Positions 18,345 to 26,167 of a stretch of DNA of 64,000 nt are shown here, one piece after another (the first letter of the stretch is position 1; each line of letters starts with the position of its first letter). Source of the DNA: Gemmatimonadota bacterium. Lineage in GTDB: Bacteria; Gemmatimonadota; Gemmatimonadetes; Gemmatimonadales; Gemmatimonadaceae. A program made the translations under genes and the position numbers. The stretch covers positions 1-64,000 of the forward strand of contig JAJPIM010000045.1 of assembly GCA_021324775.1 (NCBI GenBank), written 5' to 3'. Under the pieces are notes generated by a model. That model worked only from the letters and a program-made list of their open reading frames with translations. It had not been told where the DNA came from and did no database searches.

Positions 18345-19049
18345 TCATTCGGTCCGGCGCCATACAGCCAGGATGCTCTTGCCGGCGCGGTAGCCGAAGA
18401 CGGGGTCCAGCGCTTTCGACGCGGGCACGATGTACGTGTCCCAAAACGCTATCTGGCGCTTAGTCGGCAGGCGCTGCCTCAGTACGAGTTTGTTGGCGCC
18501 CGACGCCAGCAATCCCACCGAGTCGAGGTACCACATTCTCTCGAGACGCGCCGACGGCGGCGAGCACGCGGCCAGACTGGACCGGTCGTAGCGCCGATAG
18601 TGTCCGAGCGCCGCATCGAATGGGTTGAACAACGCCTGGTGTGCGGGAGCGAGAACGATCAGGGTGCCGCCAGCCCGCAACAGCGCGGCCGCTCGCCGCA
18701 GTTCCCCCTTGTCATCCTCGATATGCTCGAGCACATCGGCGTAGAGCACCGCATCGAATGACTCGAGGGCGAGGTCAGCGACCGTCCCGGCGCTCACCGT
18801 GATGTTCGGCTGTCCGCTCGCGGCCTGCCGCAACTGGGCGGCTAGCGCCTCATCAGGTTCGAGACAGTGCAACGAGCGCACAGCCGGATTGTTCAGGTAG
18901 CCGATGTTCGCCCCGAGCCCGGCGCCCACTTCCAGCACGTCGCCCGCCAGATAGGGCCGCACGAGAGTGGCCCAATAGCGCTTCCAGTTCCGCGCCTCGA
19001 GGAAGATGTCGAGCTCTCGCCCGACATACTCGAACGTGGCACCGGTCAC
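18345..19049 (-). CDS. Class I SAM-dependent methyltransferase
   Basis: A 234-residue methyltransferase. The SAM-binding motif I is VLEVGAGLGANIGYL near residue 39, with the acidic residue of motif II in HCLEPDE and motif IV in AVLYADVLEHIEDD. The C-terminus has FNPFDAALGHYRRYDRSSL, typical of methyltransferases found in glycan clusters. GTG at 19049 overlaps the upstream glycosyltransferase stop as GTGA, so the genes are coupled; the longer frame upstream is a shadow. Likely substrates are a polyprenyl-linked sugar or a surface glycan, inferred from the neighbours. Confidence 0.85.
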   Translation of the reverse strand: MTGATFEYVGRELDIFLEARNWKRYWATLVRPYLAGDVLEVGAGLGANIGYLNNPAVRSLHCLEPDEALAAQLRQAASGQPNITVSAGTVADLALESFDAVLYADVLEHIEDDKGELRRAAALLRAGGTLIVLAPAHQALFNPFDAALGHYRRYDRSSLAACSPPSARLERMWYLDSVGLLASGANKLVLRQRLPTKRQIAFWDTYIVPASKALDPVFGYRAGKSILAVWRRTE

Positions 19050-20107
19050 GACGACGTTTGCCCTTGCACCTGCCCTTGCACGTGCCCCGGTGCCTCGGTC
19101 GCACCGGACGGACCACCCGGCATCCGCTCGACCGCGCCAACGAATACCCGGTAGTCGCGGATCGGAACGAAGGTCATGTTCTGCCGCGTGTTGATCATCA
19201 GGAAGACGAGACTGAACGACATCGAGACAAACTGGAGCATCAGGAGCAGTCCCAACCCTCCCGCGACCGTCGCCCAGCCGGGTATCGCCAGGTGCGTGCC
19301 GAGCCGAATGCCGACGACGGCCGCGAGCGCCAGCGCCAGCACGATCATGCAGGCGATGCTCGCCATGAGAATGCGCGTCGCCACCACGTCGTAGAACGTG
19401 CTGATCCCGGACAGGCCGTGCACGACCAACGCCACGAGATCCATGTGCGAGGTGCCACCCAGCCGCCGCCCCCGGTCGACAGACACCCGTACAAACGGAA
19501 GCTTCGACTTGTGAATCGCGCCGGCGTAGTGGTTCCACAACTCCGACATGGTCACCAGACGCGTGACGGCCGATCGCGGGACGATGCTGAAGTTGCCCTC
19601 ACGGACCGCGACCCCGGTGAGGATCCGGTGGAGCAGCCGATAGCCCCAATACCCGGCGCGAAAGCCCGCGCCGGCGAAGCGCCGCTGGCGGGCGGCGAAG
19701 ATGATCGACCCGGATGTGTCGCGGAAGCCACCGATCAGCCGGACCACATCTTCCGCCCGATCCTCGCCGTCGGCATCCATCACCAGCACCGCATCGCACT
19801 CGATCTCGCTCTGGATCAGGCACAGGCCCATTGCGATGGCCCGCTGGTGCCCCATGTTGCGCCGCAGTTGCAGTACATCGATCCGGGTGATGTGCGCGGG
19901 CGCGAACGGCGCCCACCCCTCGAGCGGCTCGGGACTGCCGTCGTCCACCAGGAGGATGCGGATCGCGACGCCGTCGAGGTCCGCAGCCCGCTCATCGATC
20001 TGCCGGCAGAGCCGTGACGCGGCATCCCAATCCCGGAACACCGGCATCGTGATGACGACGCGCAACTCCTCGTTCGGGTGCCCAATCACCATGCGGTCTC
20101 CGGCCAT
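19046..20107 (-). CDS. GT2 glycosyltransferase, polyprenyl-phosphate hexose synthase-like
   Basis: A 353-residue protein of the DPM1/GtrB type. The GT-A domain carries VVITMPVFRDWDAASRL, LLVDDGSPEP with the nucleotide-binding Asp pair, LRRNMGHQRAIAMGL, and the DXD-like VMDADGEDRAEDV. Two C-terminal membrane helices lie at about 240-265 and 280-310. This group transfers a sugar from a nucleotide donor to polyprenyl phosphate at the inner membrane. The tail has an imperfect VQGQVQGQ repeat. ATG at 20107 starts one base after the upstream stop; GTG at 20119 would overlap it. It is the middle gene of a three-gene coupled cassette. Confidence 0.88.
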   Translation of the reverse strand: MAGDRMVIGHPNEELRVVITMPVFRDWDAASRLCRQIDERAADLDGVAIRILLVDDGSPEPLEGWAPFAPAHITRIDVLQLRRNMGHQRAIAMGLCLIQSEIECDAVLVMDADGEDRAEDVVRLIGGFRDTSGSIIFAARQRRFAGAGFRAGYWGYRLLHRILTGVAVREGNFSIVPRSAVTRLVTMSELWNHYAGAIHKSKLPFVRVSVDRGRRLGGTSHMDLVALVVHGLSGISTFYDVVATRILMASIACMIVLALALAAVVGIRLGTHLAIPGWATVAGGLGLLLMLQFVSMSFSLVFLMINTRQNMTFVPIRDYRVFVGAVERMPGGPSGATEAPGHVQGQVQGQTSS

Positions 20108-20108
20108 G

Positions 20109-22793
20109 CTACTCAACACTGATCGTCAGTTGGCGAATCTTGATGAGCGCCGGCGTATAGGCACCGCCCCGGACGACCGGTGGCGCCGGGATGAATTGGA
20201 GAACTTGCGGGGCGCGGTCCTCCCGGAACCGGAGCGTATCCGTCGTGACGTCCGGCCCCAGCGACAACACACGCGACTGATCGCCGAACGTGATCGTGAC
20301 GGGGGTCCGGCGGAGGGAATCCGGCGCCGATGCCTCGACGACCATCGTGACGTTTCCCATAAAGGGACGGCTGAAATACATGGATGCTCTCGACGGTCCC
20401 CCCGGCGGGCGGGCGACGAGCCGGCCGCCTGTGTCCGGGCGTTGAAAGCCAGCCATGGAGTCCACGACGCCGGCGGGATCGCCCTTCCGCAAATCGACAT
20501 GCAACACCGTGGAGGGCGGCACCGGCTCCTGCTGCATCAGCAGCCGCGTGAGCGGTGCGACGGCTGTCGTCGGACCGGGACGCGCCACGCAGACGTTGGC
20601 CTCCTCGATCGTGCCGCACACGACCCGCCCATGCGCCCACCATTCGATGGCCTCCCGATACGTTGCGCTTGGAATGTATATCGTCGCCGGATCCAGCAAA
20701 CCGCGCGCGAGACTGTCGAGCATCGGAAAGCACAACGGCCCGAGGTCGTCGATGCGCGCCGGGTTGGCGCTGTTGAACGACATGCGCTGCGTCGCGGCCA
20801 GCACTCCAAAGCGAATCTCGTAGTCGTAGGGGCGATCGTAACGCCGGCACGCGGTGCGGTTCGCTATGATCGGCGGCACCAGCCGCAGTGACCGGAATGA
20901 ATGGCCGATCCCGTCCCACGCATGCGACTCCAGACGGGGCCACTGCCACGTATAGTCCCGCTGCACCGTGGCCCGGAGAGTGCGCATGTCGGCCACCTGC
21001 AGGCCAAGGCCCGCCGCCAGCAGGGCGTAGGCGACCGCAGGACGAGTGAATCGCGTAATCGCCGCCACGGTCAGCGCCATCACGAGGTAGTACGCCGGCC
21101 ACGCGAAGCGTCCCGACCCGCGGAACCACGACGTGAACCGTGGCAGATGAGCATAGAACGGCACCGTGAGCACCTCGTGTCCCGCGAACCGGACCGGCGT
21201 CGCCAGCGCGTACGCGAACATCAGGGCCGCCGCCAGGATCCCGGGCCACAACGGCGGCCAACCGGCCCGCGTCCGCGCGCGGCGCGGGGCATGTTGGCTG
21301 GCCGCGCCGCCACGGCGCGACCTGATGGCCGCCACGACAGCGACCGCGATGGCAATGGGGATGAGCGCGATCAGCCCGAGTCCCAGATAGAAGAAGTTCT
21401 CGTATCCGCGCTGGATCGCCTGGATGGGTTTGAGATAGGGCGAGAAACCGGCGGGGTTGACGAACGCCAGCAGGTCGGCGGAAAACTGCCCGAACCCCGG
21501 CTCGCCGTGGCTGGTGAGCACGAAGAATCCGAAGACCCAGAAGACCCCGAGGACCGTGGCGAGGCCAACGACGGCGTGCCAGACGGCGGTCCACCATGTG
21601 ATCACCCGGTCTACACACACAGCGCGCACGTACGCGGCGCCGCAGGCGACGCCGACCATGAGGCCGAGGTAGGCGTACGTCGGGATGGTCACCGCCAGCA
21701 GGAGCAACCATGGAACCAGAAAGCGCCACGACGCGCCGGCCGGGGGCCGGCGGAGGTAGAGCCACCACGCCGCAAGCAGCTCCCAATGCGCGGCCAAGCC
21801 CACGTGCTCGAACCGGTGCAGCATGGCCGGACTCGCCGCGAAGAACGCGGCCCCGACGAGACTCAGACCGCGGTTGGCACGGAGCGCCCGCAGCACGAGG
21901 TAGCCAAAGACGCCCTGCAACATGTAGCCAGCCAGGAGAAACAGCCCGCTGTACTGCCACGGGGTCTGGACCCATCCGAAGAACAGCTTCGCCGGCACCG
22001 CGGCGATGGGCAGGGCGTCGGAGTACCCGACGGTGATCACGAGCGGCGCGATCATCGTGTGCAGAATCCCGAACGGCAACGTCCAGGGCTCGTTGCGCTC
22101 GAACAACCAGCCCGAAAGCATCGCCGCGCGGTCAGCCTTCATCAGCCAGTGGATGTTCGTCGGGTCGGCCACCACGAGCGGCACCTGATAGATGAACACC
22201 ACGAGCCCGATCAAGGCGGGCAGGACGAGGCGCTTGGCCGTCTCGCCGGAGTCGCCAGCCAGGATGCGCTCGATCACCGCGGTCTTGGCCTCGGCGTAGT
22301 GTTGCATCGACCTCCATGGACGTGACGCCAGCTCGCGCTTGGTCGCGGCGTAGGCATCCCGGTCCCGCGCGCTGCGCCGTAAGCGATCCCGGAAATCGAG
22401 CATCCGTCCAATCTCCGCGGAGTCCGCCGGATAGATGTGGACGTGCACATCGGCATCAGGTGTCCGAAGCATGCGGTGCTCGTGGAAGGCAGGTTCGCGC
22501 ACGCGCAGCAGGTACCCGGCGCGCTCGAGGTCCGGGAGGTAGGTATCCTCGCGGCTCGCGTCCTCCACGGCGACCAGGATGTCGATGATCGCCTTCGCGA
22601 CCAGGCCCGGCACTGCGGTCGAACCGATGTGCTCCACGCGGAGGGCACGCGTGCCAAGCGCCGCGCGAATCGTCGCCGCCTCACGCTCGTACCGCGGCGC
22701 CCAGTTCGGGTCGTGCGGGGCGAGAACGATCCGGCCGGCCTCCATGCCGCCAATCAACACTTCACCAAGGTATGCCTCGAGTTCGTCAGCCAC
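20109..22793 (-). CDS. GrpB-domain / polytopic membrane glycosyltransferase-like fusion
   Basis: An 894-residue fused protein. Residues about 20-185 are a GrpB (UPF0157) nucleotidyltransferase-fold domain with RVEHIGSTAVPGLVAKAIID, HEHRMLRTPDADVHVHIYP and FRDRLR. Then, with no break, comes a membrane protein of about ten helices (about 198-600) and a soluble beta-rich C-terminal domain. The membrane part resembles DUF6311-like and GT-C glycosyltransferases, including MKADRAAMLSGWLFERNEPW, but that family name is uncertain. GTG at 22793 is best supported by GAGGAGG eight bases upstream; GTG 22823 and ATG 22814 are alternatives. The function of the joined enzyme is unknown; the neighbours suggest glycan transfer. 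Confidence 0.78.
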   Translation of the reverse strand: MADELEAYLGEVLIGGMEAGRIVLAPHDPNWAPRYEREAATIRAALGTRALRVEHIGSTAVPGLVAKAIIDILVAVEDASREDTYLPDLERAGYLLRVREPAFHEHRMLRTPDADVHVHIYPADSAEIGRMLDFRDRLRRSARDRDAYAATKRELASRPWRSMQHYAEAKTAVIERILAGDSGETAKRLVLPALIGLVVFIYQVPLVVADPTNIHWLMKADRAAMLSGWLFERNEPWTLPFGILHTMIAPLVITVGYSDALPIAAVPAKLFFGWVQTPWQYSGLFLLAGYMLQGVFGYLVLRALRANRGLSLVGAAFFAASPAMLHRFEHVGLAAHWELLAAWWLYLRRPPAGASWRFLVPWLLLLAVTIPTYAYLGLMVGVACGAAYVRAVCVDRVITWWTAVWHAVVGLATVLGVFWVFGFFVLTSHGEPGFGQFSADLLAFVNPAGFSPYLKPIQAIQRGYENFFYLGLGLIALIPIAIAVAVVAAIRSRRGGAASQHAPRRARTRAGWPPLWPGILAAALMFAYALATPVRFAGHEVLTVPFYAHLPRFTSWFRGSGRFAWPAYYLVMALTVAAITRFTRPAVAYALLAAGLGLQVADMRTLRATVQRDYTWQWPRLESHAWDGIGHSFRSLRLVPPIIANRTACRRYDRPYDYEIRFGVLAATQRMSFNSANPARIDDLGPLCFPMLDSLARGLLDPATIYIPSATYREAIEWWAHGRVVCGTIEEANVCVARPGPTTAVAPLTRLLMQQEPVPPSTVLHVDLRKGDPAGVVDSMAGFQRPDTGGRLVARPPGGPSRASMYFSRPFMGNVTMVVEASAPDSLRRTPVTITFGDQSRVLSLGPDVTTDTLRFREDRAPQVLQFIPAPPVVRGGAYTPALIKIRQLTISVE

Positions 22794-22942
22794 CCTTACT
22801 GCCTCCTCAGGCATGCCCTGCACGGTTCCGAGCGGGCCGCCGTGGCGGCGGCGACCAGTGAGAACGTGATCCGCATCACGATGCGGCCGAACGCCGACAA
22901 ATGTGCGTCAAATCACTGCAGGCGATTTGTCCCGAAGGCATT

Positions 22943-22972
22943 TTGACATCACGAAATCGCACGATCTATTAC
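22943..22972 (+). promoter_or_regulatory. Consensus-like sigma-70 promoter
   Basis: TTGACA at 22943-22948, an 18-base spacer and TATTAC at 22967-22972. This is the closest match to a housekeeping promoter that I found in the window. It points toward the small gene starting at 23033, leaving a leader of about 54 bases. Confidence 0.55.
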
Positions 22973-23032
22973 ACCGCACGCCGGCCCGCCACTCACCCGC
23001 AGCTACGACCGCGTCACGGACGCAAGCAGATC

Positions 23033-23326
23033 ATGACCACGTTTTCCATCGTCTACACCATCGGTACCTGCCGAACCGAAGTCCACCTCGGCTCCTGTGG
23101 ACGCATTCGCTCAGGTCGTGGCCTGCTGCGGTACGACGTCCCTGCCACGTCTCCCCACGGCGCGATCGCGCGATACGTCGTCGACCAGCACCTCATCGTC
23201 GATGGGATGCCCGAGCCGGTGATGTGCGCGTGCACCAGGGACGCGAGCGCCCCGGTTTCGGTCGCCAGCCCGCGAGAACTCGAGGTCGAGGTCTATCCAA
23301 CGTTCGGAGCCGACCTCGGAGTCTGA
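23033..23326 (+). CDS. Hypothetical small protein
   Basis: A 97-residue predicted protein that I do not recognise. It has four Cys residues (C13, C22 and a CAC pair near 73-75), alternating hydrophobic strands such as IARYVVDQHLIVDGMP, and no signal peptide or membrane helix. Third codon positions are strongly G/C, as in its neighbours. A consensus-like promoter lies 60 bases upstream, but the Shine-Dalgarno sequence is weak. In-frame upstream starts at 22901 would place the start before the promoter, so ATG at 23033 is preferred. It is followed by a gap of about 210 bases with no gene. Confidence 0.45.
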   Translation: MTTFSIVYTIGTCRTEVHLGSCGRIRSGRGLLRYDVPATSPHGAIARYVVDQHLIVDGMPEPVMCACTRDASAPVSVASPRELEVEVYPTFGADLGV

Positions 23327-23535
23327 GACCAACGTCCAACCGAAGGCCATATAAAGGCTCCCTCCGTCCCCGGCGCAGTGTTCGGGGTGAGAGATCACGG
23401 CCCAAGCCACGAGGGCCCGGACGGGGCCCCACCCGCCGATCCTTCGGATTCGAACTTAACCCAGCGCGAAGTCCCGTGTGTTTGCGCGCCGCGAACGAAA
23501 GATTACGTTGCGCGTAAGACTACCGAGGCCGGGTC

Positions 23536-24186
23536 GTGTCGGACATCGAGGTACGCAGGTCCCCCGAAACTTCCCTGGGCGAGCGGATTCTGATCGCCCG
23601 GTTCGAGGCGTCCGCCCTTCGGAGTGAGAAGCTGTCGCAGGAGCGCCTCGGCGTCCTCGTCTCCCGGGAGTTGTCGAAAGGCGCTCCGGTGACGGCCGCC
23701 ACCGTGTCGAGGTGGGAGTCCGGCGATACGGTCCCGTCGGTGACGACCATCGCCGCCATCGCGCGCGTCTGTGGAGTGGATCCCGGGTGGCTGGGATTCG
23801 GCGCGGAGTCTGCGGCGCCCAGTCCGAGGCGTGGGAAGCCTCTACTCGCCGGCCAGAGTGTCGCAGCCGAGGAACCGCGCCGCGAGGAACCGCGCCGCGA
23901 GGAACCGGCGCAGGATCCGCAGTCGTGGCTCAGGCGCCAGCAGCGCATCTATCAGACCCGCCTGGCGAAGCTCAATGCGGAGCTCAAGGATGCCTATCGC
24001 GCCTCCCCGAGTGTCGCGCGCGCGAGCAAGATCCGTCATCTCACCGCCGAGCTGCGCCACCTCGATCAGTGGCTCGATCGCGCCAAGGGGGCTGCCGACG
24101 CGTCGGCGCGCCTGGCGCGCGACGGCGTCCCGGCGCGTTCGCCGCGCGAGCTGATGCTCGAAAGCACGGGGGAGGCCACCGAGTAG
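23536..24186 (+). CDS. XRE-family HTH regulator
   Basis: A 216-residue DNA-binding protein. A helix-turn-helix of the Cro/CI type spans about residues 12-85, with LSQERLGVLVSRE, VTAATVSRWESGDTVPSVTT and IARVCGVDPGWLGFG. Residues about 112-128 hold an imperfect EEPRRE repeat encoded by a short tandem DNA repeat. The C-terminal half is a charged helix (WLRRQQRIYQTRLAKLNAEL) that may dimerise. The target is unknown. The start is GTG at 23536 with GAGG upstream. A stop-spanning hairpin follows. It is a single gene with no obvious partner. Confidence 0.82.
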   Translation: MSDIEVRRSPETSLGERILIARFEASALRSEKLSQERLGVLVSRELSKGAPVTAATVSRWESGDTVPSVTTIAAIARVCGVDPGWLGFGAESAAPSPRRGKPLLAGQSVAAEEPRREEPRREEPAQDPQSWLRRQQRIYQTRLAKLNAELKDAYRASPSVARASKIRHLTAELRHLDQWLDRAKGAADASARLARDGVPARSPRELMLESTGEATE

Positions 24187-24202
24187 TTCGGCAGCCTCCC
24201 CC
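24168..24202 (+). terminator. Hairpin spanning the XRE stop codon
   Basis: GGGGGAGGC pairs perfectly with GCCTCCCCC across a 17-base loop that contains the TAG stop. There is no T-run after it, so it may be an mRNA-stabilising or Rho-linked structure and not an intrinsic terminator. Confidence 0.4.
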
Positions 24203-24290
24203 GCCCTGCAACTGCACCGTCTCGCCTCGCCGCAGCCGGGGATGACTTGCCTCCCCGGCCACAGCCCGACGATGTCCTAGGAACTGCTGA

Positions 24291-26030
24291 TCACGGCGAC
24301 GCGACTGGCGGAATGAACGGCGTCACCGAGGAGACACGCAGATCGACGTACGATTCGTCCCCGCGGTCGCGAGCCCGAACGGCGATCACGTTGGGTGTGT
24401 TGCCCGTGTGGAACTTGGTCACGGGGAACGTAATCACATAGCTGTCCTGCGTTGCGCAGCCTTCGTGAATCAGGAACTGGCTTCCGTCATAGAAGGCGTT
24501 GGTGCCTGCAGTGACGGTCCCCGAATCCGTGACATCCTGCCCGTTCAGGAAGATCTGGATGTCGTTGTCGATGGCGACGCCGATCTGGACGTTGGGTGTC
24601 CAATCGGTTGGAATGAAGAACGTCGCCTGCAACAGGAAGATCGAGGATGGATCGTTATTGAGGTTGCCCGTGCTGGCCGGCACCGGGAAGAACGTCGGCC
24701 AGACGAGGTGGAGGTTGGGGAGATTGGAGAGCGCACACCCGAATGCGTTCCCGTCGGCGGCGGTGCCGCTCCCGAATGGTGCCGTGCCGAATGGCGAGTT
24801 GCTCACCACCCATCCGGGCGAGCCGGCCGGCACGAACGCCGGGTTGGTGCCGTACCCCGCAATATCACCCGTCATGGGCAACGGGGTCCCGATGAAGGCT
24901 GGCGCGTGGTACGCCCACATGCCGTTCTGGTAAGGGATGATGTCGTCCACGTCCACGAGCCCGAACGGACTCGCCGAGTGCGCCGTACCGCTGATGCTGG
25001 TTTTGGTCCCGCTGGCGAAGGCGTCGGTGACGAAGAGTCCCTCGGCGGCCGACGCAAGCGATTCCACCGCGCCACGCACATCACCGCGGCGGGCCAGCTC
25101 GAACAGGCTGGCGCCAGATGCCGGGCGCATGCCGATCTGCGTATCGCACTCGAGACCGAGGTTGCCCGCTGGCTTGGGCAGGATCTGCGCGGTCGTGACG
25201 CCGTTCATGGTGTTGGTGACGTTGTGCGCCAGGAACAGCTGCGACACCGGAACGTTGATGTTCGTGGTCGTCGCGCAGACTTCGTACGTGAACGGATTGG
25301 GCGTCTGCGTCGAGTCCACCGACGGAGTGAAGGTGTACTGGTAATTCGGCGGGAACTGCGCCAGCGGTGTGCACAGGACGCCGCTATAGGGCGCACACGG
25401 CGGTCCCGTGATCGGGGTGATCGTCACCAGCGTCGCGGTCTTGAGATTCCCCTGCGGGATCTGCACCCCGGCGTTCTGATCGCCGGTGGCGACCGTCGTC
25501 GTCGGCGCGTTCGCCTGCACGACCTGCGCGGCGCCCGTCGAGCCGGCGCCCAGCGAGGCAGTGGTCAGTGATTGCGGGAGTCCAGCACTGCAGAGAAACG
25601 CGTTGAGGACGGTGACCGTGAGCTGCGCCGTCGCCGCACTCTGGCCGCCGATCAGATCACCCGCCTGAAAGAGCTTGAGCGTCGTGTCGACAAGCTGCAA
25701 GGCGATCTGCTGGCCAAGAGCCGTATCAGGCTTGACGCCCTTGATGGGCCCCACCGCAACCAGCTCGGCTGCATACAGCAGCGCGGCTTTGCCGGCCAGA
25801 TACATCGGCTTCGTGTTGGGATACAGGGCATTGATGTCCTTGACCACGGTGGTTGCCGACAAACACCCGTTGCCCGCGCTCCGATCCGACATCTGCGCAT
25901 TGAGGTCGCGCTGGGCGGCGCTCGGCGACAATGGACTCTGGCTGGAATCCGAGCACGCGGCGATCGCGATGGCGACCATCGTAATCGCTGCCGCACCGAG
26001 GATTCCACCGAGTTTCCTTGCTGGTTGCAT
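24291..26030 (-). CDS. Large hypothetical lipoprotein
   Basis: A 579-residue exported lipoprotein with signal MVAIAIAACS (lipobox AIAAC) at residues about 14-24. The early region has Ser/Gln-rich linkers and a helical part. The middle contains ITPITGPPCAPYSG, typical of beta-sandwich surface proteins. The C-terminus (about 480-579) looks like a galactose-binding or choice-of-anchor fold: AIDNDIQIFLNGQDVTDSG and NVIAVRARDRGDESYVDLRV. No catalytic motif was found. It is probably an outer-surface protein. ATG at 26030 follows a GGGGGAGT Shine-Dalgarno; the longer frame upstream lacks a signal peptide. It lies downstream of a kinase gene on the same strand, 138 bases away. Confidence 0.7.
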   Translation of the reverse strand: MQPARKLGGILGAAAITMVAIAIAACSDSSQSPLSPSAAQRDLNAQMSDRSAGNGCLSATTVVKDINALYPNTKPMYLAGKAALLYAAELVAVGPIKGVKPDTALGQQIALQLVDTTLKLFQAGDLIGGQSAATAQLTVTVLNAFLCSAGLPQSLTTASLGAGSTGAAQVVQANAPTTTVATGDQNAGVQIPQGNLKTATLVTITPITGPPCAPYSGVLCTPLAQFPPNYQYTFTPSVDSTQTPNPFTYEVCATTTNINVPVSQLFLAHNVTNTMNGVTTAQILPKPAGNLGLECDTQIGMRPASGASLFELARRGDVRGAVESLASAAEGLFVTDAFASGTKTSISGTAHSASPFGLVDVDDIIPYQNGMWAYHAPAFIGTPLPMTGDIAGYGTNPAFVPAGSPGWVVSNSPFGTAPFGSGTAADGNAFGCALSNLPNLHLVWPTFFPVPASTGNLNNDPSSIFLLQATFFIPTDWTPNVQIGVAIDNDIQIFLNGQDVTDSGTVTAGTNAFYDGSQFLIHEGCATQDSYVITFPVTKFHTGNTPNVIAVRARDRGDESYVDLRVSSVTPFIPPVASP

Positions 26031-26167
26031 GTGTCTTACTCCCCCTGTCCATCGTTGATGGTTTGCGGGCCATGCCACTGCGCAGCGCGCCCCGCGCTCG
26101 CCAGTCGTGCATCCCCCGTTTCCGTCCCGGACGTCTCCCAACGCGATCTCTCGCATCATCGCAATCG

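Noticed and set aside
20901-22325. A 474-codon open frame antisense to the GrpB fusion
   Set aside because: Only high G+C explains it; the minus-strand frame has clear domains and coupled neighbours.
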